7,032 nucleotides of DNA from Clostridiales bacterium (lineage in GTDB: Bacteria > Bacillota > Clostridia > Christensenellales > CAG-138): assembly GCA_031270585.1 (NCBI GenBank), contig JAISXK010000021.1, forward strand, positions 1 through 7,032, read 5' to 3'. The stretch's first letter is position 1; the number at the start of each line of letters is the position of its first letter. The position numbers and the translations under genes were made by a program. Shown here in pieces: positions 1 through 5,223 of the stretch. Under the pieces are notes generated by a model. That model was not told where the DNA came from. It made no database searches and saw only the letters and a program-made list of their open reading frames with translations.

Positions 1-1
1 C

Positions 2-214
2 CTGACGGCCAACGCCATCACGAACGCCGTCATAACGCATGCCGCCGGCCAGAGTACGGCCATACGGTTTGGGGGCGCCGATATCCGTGTTGAAAGCGGG
101 CTTGTTATCATAAACGGCACGCTCTGGCAACAGGCGGATACCGGCCAGATCACCTTGCGCTACCGGCGCGGCGCGCTTGGGGTGGAGCCTTATATCGCCG
201 GTATGGTATACTAA
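2..214 (+). CDS. 3' end of a gene upstream of holA, probably ComEC (DNA-uptake channel protein) C-terminus
   Basis: An open frame enters from the left edge and ends at TAA 212-214, giving the last 70 residues; the start lies outside the window. The segment near the end, LWQQADTGQITLRYRRG, can be aligned residue for residue with the C-terminal end of the ComEC metallo-beta-lactamase domain, where families read roughly VYRTDxxGAIxVxxDG. Here the conserved Asp of the RTD motif would be Ala. In Firmicutes comEC very often lies directly upstream of holA, and holA starts only 17 bp later, so one operon is likely. ComEC is the polytopic membrane channel that passes single-stranded DNA into the cell during natural transformation. 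The visible piece holds no transmembrane segment or metal-binding motif, so the call rests on a weak tail match plus context. A phage-tail-like beta-rich C-terminus is a less likely alternative. Confidence 0.45.
   Translation: MTANAITNAVITHAAGQSTAIRFGGADIRVESGLVIINGTLWQQADTGQITLRYRRGALGVEPYIAGMVY
204..212 (+). promoter_or_regulatory. Candidate extended -10 promoter for holA
   Basis: TGGTATACT is an extended -10 element (TGn followed by TATACT at 207-212) embedded in the stop region of the upstream gene. Transcription would start near 219, exactly at the holA Shine-Dalgarno site (AAAGGAG 219-225). No convincing -35 hexamer is seen 16-18 bp upstream, which an extended -10 does not strictly need. 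It could give holA some expression independent of the upstream gene. Confidence 0.3.
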
Positions 215-231
215 CGGCAAAGGAGACGCCT

Positions 232-1221
232 ATGCTCAGCGCGAACCAATTTTTTACGGAGATCAAAAACGATACGGTCCATGGGTTCTACCTGTTTCAC
301 GGCAGCGAGGAATACATCAAGCTTGGCGCCCTCAACAGGTTAAAAGAGAGTGTGGATGATTGCGCGCGGTTTCTTAACGTGCAGGAGTTTGAAAAGCCGC
401 TTGCCGCCACTATCCGCGCGGCCTGCGACACATTGCCGTTTTTGAGCGCGCGCCGGGTTGTGGTTTGCCACGACATGGCGGACGCGGAAATAAAGCTGCT
501 CACACCCTATATAGCCTCTATGCCCCCCACCACCGTGCTTATATTGTATGTGCGCGGCGAATGCGGCGCGCAAACGAAAAAGCTGCTTGGCGGGCACGGC
601 AGGGAGGTAAACTTTCAGCCGCTCGATGAACACGGCGCGCTGCTCTTTGTGCTGAACCGCGCCAACAAGCGCGGCGTAAAGATAGAGCGCGGCGTGGCCG
701 CGCTGCTTGTGGATATGGTGGGCGCCGGCGTGCACACGCTGGAAAACGAGCTCAACAAGCTTATGGATTACGCCTGCGGCGCGCCGATCAATGATGAACT
801 TATACGCGCGCTGATCACGCCCAACCCCGAATACCAGCGCTACAACATGCTGGACGCGCTTTTGAAAAACGACGTTAAAACCGCCATGGAAGCCATGTTT
901 ATCATGTTGAAGGATGGTTCGGAATCTGTTTTCGGGCTTGCCCACTTTTTTAGCGGCCAATGCAAGAACATGCTTTGCGCCCGCCTGCTGCTGGATACCG
1001 GCGCGCGCGGCGAAGCCGTGGGCTCACGGCTGGGGCTTTATCCCAAGCCCGCCCGCGCGGCGCTTAGCGGCGCGAAAAGGCTTAGCGCGGCGCAACTGCG
1101 CGAGGCGCTGCTGGCGTTTGCGGGGATAGACTATTTGCAATTGTCGGGCCGGGTTGCGGGCGACGCGGCGCTGCATGCTGCTGTGGCGCGATTTGCTTCA
1201 CAGCTTCACGCCCATAAATAA
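232..1221 (+). CDS. holA: DNA polymerase III subunit delta (clamp-loader subunit)
   Basis: This 329-aa protein has the family length (about 320-345 aa) and hallmarks of HolA. The N-terminus YLFHGSEEYIK (residues 20-30) corresponds to the usual YLLYGEEEYLKEE motif at the start of the AAA+-like domain. Delta has no working ATPase site, and no P-loop is seen here. The middle has the ..LENELNKL.. helix of the lid region, and ..YNMLDALLKNDVKTAM.. starts the C-terminal collar domain. Delta opens the DnaN sliding clamp during loading onto primed DNA, together with DnaX and delta-prime, in the cytoplasm. The start at 232 is set by AAAGGAG at 219-225, with six bases before the ATG. The upstream gene ends 17 bp earlier, so it is probably co-transcribed, with an optional internal promoter at 204-212. 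The stop codon lies inside a stem-loop (1203-1246). Confidence 0.95.
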   Translation: MLSANQFFTEIKNDTVHGFYLFHGSEEYIKLGALNRLKESVDDCARFLNVQEFEKPLAATIRAACDTLPFLSARRVVVCHDMADAEIKLLTPYIASMPPTTVLILYVRGECGAQTKKLLGGHGREVNFQPLDEHGALLFVLNRANKRGVKIERGVAALLVDMVGAGVHTLENELNKLMDYACGAPINDELIRALITPNPEYQRYNMLDALLKNDVKTAMEAMFIMLKDGSESVFGLAHFFSGQCKNMLCARLLLDTGARGEAVGSRLGLYPKPARAALSGAKRLSAAQLREALLAFAGIDYLQLSGRVAGDAALHAAVARFASQLHAHK

Positions 1222-1246
1222 TATCGCTTTTTTATGAGCGTGAAGC
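1203..1246. other. Strong stem-loop overlapping the holA stop, between convergent genes
   Basis: A 16-base arm at 1203-1218 pairs with 1231-1246 with a single C-A mismatch and a 12-base loop. The left arm encodes the last holA codons and the TAA lies in the loop. Neither strand has a U-tract after the stem, so it is not a textbook intrinsic terminator. It sits between holA and the convergent gene at 1280-1612, so a role in transcript 3'-end formation or mRNA protection is plausible but inferred. Confidence 0.5.
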
Positions 1247-1279
1247 CGCGCCCGTATCCTTTACGCTTCTGTCGCCGCT

Positions 1280-1612
1280 CTACATTTCTGTTTTGATCTG
1301 CCGCATGATTTCTGCGGCCTGCGCCCGCTGCGCGGGATTGAGCATGGGCGCTATCATATCGCCTATGGTATCGACGCGCTCGTCGGACAGGTTGCCGTTC
1401 ATGCGCTCTTGCGCCGCCGCCCTTATGAGCTCTTCCATCAGCTCATCCCGCGATTTCCCCTGCAATTGCTCCATGGCGCCCCGCACCCTGTCAAACGTTT
1501 TGGGGTCCACCTGAGATACAAGCTCGCGAAGCTCCGTAGGGCAGGCTTCGGCCGGCGCATCCCCCAACGATTCGGGGGGTTGCTTCATACTTCTTAAATC
1601 CATCTTCTTCAT
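1280..1612 (-). CDS. Small helical hypothetical protein, 110 aa
   Basis: I do not recognise this gene. The start is taken as the ATG at 1612 because GGAGG lies six bases upstream of it; a TTG seven codons earlier would leave the SD inside the gene. The product is soluble, charged and mostly predicted helix, with no signal peptide, membrane segment or enzymatic motif. Residues 1-28 are flexible and Pro-rich. Residues about 29-67 contain an amphipathic ..DPKTFDRVRGAMEQLQGKSRDELMEELI.. stretch, and the C-terminal part has a ..IGDMIAPMLNPAQRAQAAEIM.. helix pair. The gene converges on holA and diverges from the small gene at 1749. Both small proteins end in Met/Leu/Gln-rich helices containing an M-x(0,1)-N-P...AQ pattern, so a related origin or physical interaction is possible. 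The clean start and SD, and a biased, non-random composition, argue that it is real. Confidence 0.75.
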   Translation of the reverse strand: MKKMDLRSMKQPPESLGDAPAEACPTELRELVSQVDPKTFDRVRGAMEQLQGKSRDELMEELIRAAAQERMNGNLSDERVDTIGDMIAPMLNPAQRAQAAEIMRQIKTEM

Positions 1613-1748
1613 GCGCTGCCTCCATATCGGCAAATTTCTTCATATTACGTATATGCGCCGCAGGACCGACGTGTGCACAATGCGGCTCTTCGCGCATACT
1701 ATGATACAGGAGTTTTTATTCGTTCCGGTCAGCAAGGAGGAAATCGCC
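1613..1748. promoter_or_regulatory. Divergent intergenic region with candidate promoters
   Basis: This 136-bp stretch separates two divergently transcribed small genes and must hold both promoters. On the plus strand TATGAT (1700-1705) matches a sigma-A -10 in five of six positions but has no good -35. The overlapping CATACTA (1696-1702) also resembles a forespore (sigma F/G) -10. On the minus strand TAATAT, within the A/T-rich patch at 1641-1655, is a weak -10. That patch is an inverted repeat, CATAT-N5-ATATG, which could be an operator. The SD of the plus gene is at 1734-1740 (AAGGAGG). All promoter calls here are tentative. Confidence 0.3.
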
Positions 1749-2219
1749 ATGCCCAAATACGCGCCCCAATCACTGCCGCTGGCGGCCCGGCGCAAAGCGC
1801 CGGATCAGCGGCGCGCCGGTATTATATCCGCCGCTCCCGTCCCGCCCGGCCGCGCCGCCATCCGGCTGGGGCAATACATCCGCCGGGAAAGGGGCATACA
1901 GGGCGCGCGCGCTTACGCGGCCGCCATACATGAATACCTGCCCGGCCCCGATTACCGGGCGCTCTGCCGCACCCTTGGCATGAGCGCAAGCCCGCCCGCG
2001 CCGCGCGCCGCGCAAAATACGCATGCCCAAGCGCCGCGCGCCGTGCAAAATACACAAAACCACCCCCGGCCGCAGGGCGGCCCCGCCAACCAGATGCAGG
2101 TGATGCAGATGTTATCCTCGCTTATGCAGTTGCGGGGCGGCGGCAACAACAACGGCGCGGGGGATAACGGCATGAACCCCCTGTTGCTGGCGCAATTGCT
2201 AAATACTATGGGAAATTAA
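1749..2219 (+). CDS. Hypothetical protein with basic N-terminus and Gly/Asn/Met-rich tail, 156 aa
   Basis: I do not recognise this gene. The start is ATG 1749, eight bases after a perfect AAGGAGG (1734-1740); the frame is open further upstream but without another SD. There is no signal peptide or membrane segment. Residues 1-35 are basic and Pro-rich. Residues 36-78 look like a compact helical unit (..IRLGQYIRRERGIQGARAY.. to ..DYRALCRTLGM) with the only Cys at 73. Residues 79-113 are a Pro/Ala/Gln/Asn linker with an 11-residue tandem repeat (PRAAQNTHAQA then PRAVQNTQNHP). Residues 114-156 are Met/Gln-rich helix, a GGGNNNG spacer, and a final NPLLLAQLL helix. The architecture suggests a scaffolding or structural protein, possibly spore-associated given the -10 upstream, but this is a guess. 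It is transcribed divergently from the 110-aa gene and ends at an intrinsic terminator. Confidence 0.8.
   Translation: MPKYAPQSLPLAARRKAPDQRRAGIISAAPVPPGRAAIRLGQYIRRERGIQGARAYAAAIHEYLPGPDYRALCRTLGMSASPPAPRAAQNTHAQAPRAVQNTQNHPRPQGGPANQMQVMQMLSSLMQLRGGGNNNGAGDNGMNPLLLAQLLNTMGN
1998..2053 (+). repeat. In-frame tandem repeat, two units with 33-bp period
   Basis: Bases 1998-2020 recur at 2031-2053 with one difference in 23 (C to T at 2044). The 33-bp period equals 11 codons, so the reading frame is kept, and it encodes PRAAQNT/PRAVQNT in the linker of the 156-aa protein. It looks like a recent slippage or unequal-exchange duplication inside a disordered linker. Confidence 0.8.
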
Positions 2220-2236
2220 ATCTGAAACGGTTACAC

Positions 2237-2265
2237 AAAAACCGCTTCGCGAGGAAGCGGTTTTT
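2237..2265. terminator. Intrinsic terminator after the 156-aa gene
   Basis: Twelve bases at 2237-2248 (AAAAACCGCTTC) pair perfectly with 2254-2265, leaving a five-base GCGAG loop. The stem ends in five T on the plus strand and, through the A-run, five T on the minus strand, so it can work in both directions. It lies 18 bp after the TAA at 2217-2219 and closes that transcription unit. The next plus-strand gene therefore needs its own promoter. Confidence 0.9.
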
Positions 2266-2402
2266 GCGCAATCATGAGTTCTTGTTTATTTATTGTAATC
2301 AAACGCCCGTTTCTCTGACGGTGTCTGGTCTAAAATAATAGTAAGCGCAAAACATGTCGGCCGCATGAATACTCTGCAAATGAAATGTGAATATTGCCGC
2401 GC

Positions 2403-2432
2403 TTGCAAGCCCTGTACGGCATATACTATACT
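2403..2432 (+). promoter_or_regulatory. Candidate promoter giving a leaderless aminopeptidase mRNA
   Basis: TTGCAA (2403-2408, four of six to the -35 consensus) and TATACT (2427-2432, five of six to the -10) are separated by 18 bp. The predicted start point, seven bases after the -10, is the A of the ATG at 2439. An overlapping TATACT lies at 2422-2427. No SD exists before this ATG, which fits leaderless translation. A further AT-rich TAAAAT at 2331-2336 could be a more distant promoter, but it lacks a -35. Confidence 0.45.
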
Positions 2433-2438
2433 AAACGC

Positions 2439-4229
2439 ATGAGCAAACACGAAATTACAGTCCTTCGGGAAACGATGCGGGAAGCGTCGCTTCACGCGTA
2501 CATCGTGCCGACCGGCGACTGCCACGGCTCGGAATACCTGAGCCCACATTTTCAACTGCTGGCGCACCTGTCGGGCTTTACCGGCAGCGCCGGCACGCTT
2601 GTCGTTACACAAAGCGGCGCCGCCCTGTTTACCGACGGGCGCTATTTTTTGCAGGCGGAAGCGCAGCTACAGGGCACGGGCATCGATTTAATACGCATGA
2701 TTGACCCCGGCGCGCCCGACCTGTGCGGGTATCTCTTTGCGGCGCTGACGCCTCCCGCCGCCATAGGCGCCGACGCGCGCATGATGGACGCCGCAACCGC
2801 CCTGCGGCTTCACGAAAAGCTTAGCGAGAAGGGTTTTGTGTTTCGCCCCACGGGCGACATTGCGGCCGCCACCTGGCCTGACCGCCCCCCGTTGCCAAAC
2901 GCCCCCGCGCGCCTGCTGCGCGAAGAGTACGCCGGGAAAAGCGCCGCAGAAAAGCTCGCGCAATTGCGCGCCGCCATGCTTCAAGCAGGCGCCTGCGCGC
3001 ATGTGCTGACCGCGCTTGACGATATCGCGTGGCTATATAATTTGCGCGGGCAGGATATCCCCCATAACCCGCTCGTACTGTGCTATACCATCGTTGAGGC
3101 GCAAAGGGCCTATCTTTTTATAGATACGGCCAAACTGACGGATGAAATCAAGCAAGCGCTTGCCGCGCTGGGGCTTACGCTTTTGCCCTATGAGGATATA
3201 TACGCGCGTGTATCGCGGTACGCGGGGCAAAAAGTGCTGCTCGACCCCGCGCGCGTCAACTACGCGCTTTACCTGGCGCTGCGGGAGCACGCCGCCGCCA
3301 TCATACCCGCAAGCAACCCCGTTACGCTGCAAAAGGCCGTAAAAAACGAACGCGAGCGCATAAACATGCGGCGGGCGCATGTGCTGGACGGCGTGGCGCT
3401 GACCACGTTTATATATTGGCTGAAAACGCGTGTGGGCCGCGTACCCGTCAGCGAACGCCTGGCGGCCGCTAAACTGTGGGAACTGCGGCGCTGTGGCGGC
3501 GCGTTATCCGAAAGCTTCGGCACCATCGCGGCATACGGGCCGCACGCCGCCATCGTGCATTACGCCGCCACCGAGGAAAGCGACGCCGCCCTGGCGCCCT
3601 CCGGCTTTCTGCTGCTGGATTCCGGCGGGCAATACCCGCTTGGCACAACCGATGTTACCCGCACCATCGCGCTAGGGCCGGTTACCGCGCGGGAGCGCCG
3701 CCATTTTACGCTTGTGCTGATGGGTATGCTGCGGCTAAGCGCGGCTATCTTCCCCAAAGGAGTGGCCGGAAGCATGCTTGACGCCATCGCCCGCGCGCCG
3801 TTATGGAGCGAGGGGCTCGACTATAACCATGGCACGGGCCACGGCATCGGCAGCTACCTGTGCGTGCACGAGCCGCCCATCCGCGTCAATTACCGCATGC
3901 ATAACACCGCCGCGATTGAAAGCGGCATGGTGTTTTCCGTTGAGCCGGGCGTGTATTTTGAAGGGCAATACGGTATCCGCATCGAAAACCAGGTGTTGGT
4001 CAGGCCAAACGCGCACGAGGGCTTTTTAGAGATGGAAACGCTGACGCTTGCGCCCATCGATCAATCGGCCGTCGAGCCGGATATGATGAGCGATCACGAC
4101 ATCGCGCTCTTCAACGCCTACCATGAGCGGGTATATGACGCCCTTAACCGGCATTTGCCCGCAGATGTGCGCGCCTTTTTATTTGACGCCACGCGCCCGC
4201 TTGTACGCGGCAAACGGCATCCGGTTTAA
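2439..4229 (+). CDS. Xaa-Pro aminopeptidase, peptidase family M24B, three-domain form
   Basis: The 596-aa product cleaves an N-terminal residue preceding proline from peptides, using two metal ions, in the cytoplasm. Order: creatinase-like domain from about 5 to 150 (SEYLSPHF, LSGFTGSAG, LFTDGRYFLQA), a second creatinase-like domain from about 155 to 305, the M24 pita-bread catalytic domain from about 310 to 525, and a C-terminal M24_C domain (LTLAPID to FNAYHERVYDAL). All five metal ligands expected from the E. coli PepP family are present: D394 (LLDSGG), D405 (TTDVTRT), H468 (HGTGHGIG), E502 (SVEPG) and E516 (RIEN). The supporting histidines H464 and H477 are also there, so it should be active. 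The length fits the long APP1-like form rather than the 440-aa PepP form. ATG 2439 is preferred over TTG 2394 because the domain starts there and neither has an SD; a -10 box lies seven bases upstream. The DUF4430 gene starts 49 bp downstream with no terminator between. Confidence 0.95.
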   Translation: MSKHEITVLRETMREASLHAYIVPTGDCHGSEYLSPHFQLLAHLSGFTGSAGTLVVTQSGAALFTDGRYFLQAEAQLQGTGIDLIRMIDPGAPDLCGYLFAALTPPAAIGADARMMDAATALRLHEKLSEKGFVFRPTGDIAAATWPDRPPLPNAPARLLREEYAGKSAAEKLAQLRAAMLQAGACAHVLTALDDIAWLYNLRGQDIPHNPLVLCYTIVEAQRAYLFIDTAKLTDEIKQALAALGLTLLPYEDIYARVSRYAGQKVLLDPARVNYALYLALREHAAAIIPASNPVTLQKAVKNERERINMRRAHVLDGVALTTFIYWLKTRVGRVPVSERLAAAKLWELRRCGGALSESFGTIAAYGPHAAIVHYAATEESDAALAPSGFLLLDSGGQYPLGTTDVTRTIALGPVTARERRHFTLVLMGMLRLSAAIFPKGVAGSMLDAIARAPLWSEGLDYNHGTGHGIGSYLCVHEPPIRVNYRMHNTAAIESGMVFSVEPGVYFEGQYGIRIENQVLVRPNAHEGFLEMETLTLAPIDQSAVEPDMMSDHDIALFNAYHERVYDALNRHLPADVRAFLFDATRPLVRGKRHPV

Positions 4230-4249
4230 GCAAAAGCGCGCCAATCCTC

Positions 4250-4255
4250 TATACT
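4250..4255 (+). promoter_or_regulatory. Possible -10 box before the DUF4430 gene
   Basis: TATACT ends six bases before a possible start near 4262, immediately in front of the SD AAAAGGAG (4264-4271). The only -35-like hexamer is a poor TTTAAG at 4225-4230 with a 19-bp spacer. It may give the DUF4430/S-component pair expression separate from the aminopeptidase. Confidence 0.25.
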
Positions 4256-4278
4256 TTATACGCAAAAGGAGATCCTTT

Positions 4279-4689
4279 ATGCCACATACCGCAAAACAGC
4301 CTTCCCGCAGATTTCTTTGGGCGATCATCATACTCGTTGCAGTGATGGCGGCCATGGCTCTTATCTACGCCGCCACGCGCGAAACGCCCAAGCCTTATGA
4401 AAAAACATTGCAAATAGCCGTGGTGGATGGAAACGGCGCACAGCGGGATTTCACGTTGCGCACAAACGCCGGCACCCTGCGCGAAGCGCTGCAGGAGGCC
4501 GGCCTGATCGCGGGGAACGACACGGCGAACGGGCTTTTTGTAACCACCGTAAACGGCGTCGCCGCCGACGAGGGCAAGCAGGAATGGTGGCGCTTTACGA
4601 AAAGCGGCGAGATGTTACTCACCGGCGTTGACGCCACCGTTGTAGCGGACGGCGACAACTATGAAATTACGCTGATGAGCGGGTACTGA
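4279..4689 (+). CDS. Membrane-anchored DUF4430 (transcobalamin C-terminal-like) protein
   Basis: The 136-aa protein starts at ATG 4279, seven bases after AAAAGGAG. Residues about 12-30 (FLWAIIILVAVMAAMALIY) form one membrane segment after a basic N-terminus, with no lipobox cysteine, so the rest should be anchored outside. Residues 41-136 show the DUF4430 pattern: a first strand ..LQIAVVD.., TLREALQEAGL, then FVTTVNGV, ..EWWRFTKSGEMLLTGVD.. with the typical double aromatic, and a final DGDNYEITLMSGY. This domain is related to the C-terminal beta domain of transcobalamin and intrinsic factor, and in Firmicutes it often accompanies ECF-type uptake genes. Its stop overlaps the next gene's start (TGATG, one shared base), so the two are co-translated. 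I infer a surface substrate-capture role for the neighbouring transporter; cobalamin or a related corrinoid is the obvious candidate but unproven. Confidence 0.85.
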   Translation: MPHTAKQPSRRFLWAIIILVAVMAAMALIYAATRETPKPYEKTLQIAVVDGNGAQRDFTLRTNAGTLREALQEAGLIAGNDTANGLFVTTVNGVAADEGKQEWWRFTKSGEMLLTGVDATVVADGDNYEITLMSGY

Positions 4690-5177
4690 TGCGCCCCGCC
4701 AAACGCGTAGCGGTATTGGCCGCGTGCGGCGCGCTCTTGATAACGGTGCAGGTATCGCTGGCCTTTTTGCCCAATATAGAGCTCGTCTCGCTGCTGCTTG
4801 TCATTTTTACGCTGCATCTTCACGCCTATGTCCTGGCCCCGCTCGCGGTGTTTATCGTTGTAGAGGGGCTGCTATACGGATTTGGCATATGGTGGGCGCA
4901 TTACCTTTACGTGTGGCCGCTATGGGTGCTCTTTATACTCGCCAACAGGAATAAACGCTCTGCGGCATTTTGGGCGCTCGCCGGCGGGGCGTTTGGTTTG
5001 GCCTTTGGGGCGCTCTGCGCGCTGACATACCTGTTTACAGGCGGCGTCCATACGGCCATGGCCTATTTTATCAGCGGCATCCCGTTTGATATAGCGCATT
5101 GCGCGGGCAACGTGATAACCGCTCTCGTGTTGTTTCGCCCGCTTATGCGCCTTGGGGATCGGTTGTTTTGGGCATAG
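4689..5177 (+). CDS. ECF-type transporter S component-like membrane protein
   Basis: The 162-aa protein is very hydrophobic with about six membrane helices, roughly at 7-26, 30-45, 46-63, 66-86, 92-116 and 120-150, the size and topology of an energy-coupling-factor S component. Characteristic pieces are NIELVSLLLVIFTL, an EGLLYGFGIWW stretch with YLYVWPLWVL, and a C-terminal ..YFISGIPFDIAHCAGNVITALVLFRPL helix, a layout common in predicted vitamin S components. S components bind the vitamin or metal in the membrane and join a shared EcfT-EcfA-EcfA' module, which is not encoded in this window. There is no strong SD; the start overlaps the stop of the DUF4430 gene, so translation is probably coupled. 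The gene converges on the lipoprotein gene, 46 bp away. The substrate cannot be read from the sequence; the DUF4430 partner hints at a corrinoid. Confidence 0.8.
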   Translation: MRPAKRVAVLAACGALLITVQVSLAFLPNIELVSLLLVIFTLHLHAYVLAPLAVFIVVEGLLYGFGIWWAHYLYVWPLWVLFILANRNKRSAAFWALAGGAFGLAFGALCALTYLFTGGVHTAMAYFISGIPFDIAHCAGNVITALVLFRPLMRLGDRLFWA

Positions 5178-5221
5178 CGCGCATATCCGGGCCCGGTTTA
5201 CATGACGCATGGCGCGCTTTT
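5176..5221 (+). terminator. Possible terminator between the S component and lipoprotein genes
   Basis: AGCGCGC at 5176-5182 pairs with GCGCGCT at 5212-5218, and the stem is followed by only a short T-run (5218-5221). The loop holds a 10-bp perfect palindrome, CCGGGCCCGG (5187-5196), that can form its own hairpin. It lies between two convergent genes, where a terminator is expected. The long loop and short U-tract make it a weak example. Confidence 0.4.
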
Positions 5222-5223
5222 GC

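Noticed and set aside
340..960. 206-codon minus-strand open frame inside holA
   Set aside because: It is antisense to a clearly identified gene, has an arbitrary composition, and reflects high GC and codon bias.
1611..1748. 46-codon N-terminal extension of the 156-aa gene
   Set aside because: The perfect AAGGAGG sits eight bases before ATG 1749, and the extension would run through the divergent promoter region.
2266..2438. Possible riboswitch upstream of the aminopeptidase, suggested by the vitamin-transport genes
   Set aside because: No cobalamin-riboswitch box or nested stems are visible, and the region is short and AT-rich. A GACTGCCACGG string near 2518 lies inside the coding sequence and is not a B12 box.
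2286..2612. 108-codon minus-strand open frame across the aminopeptidase start
   Set aside because: Most of it is antisense to conserved creatinase-domain codons, with no recognisable product.
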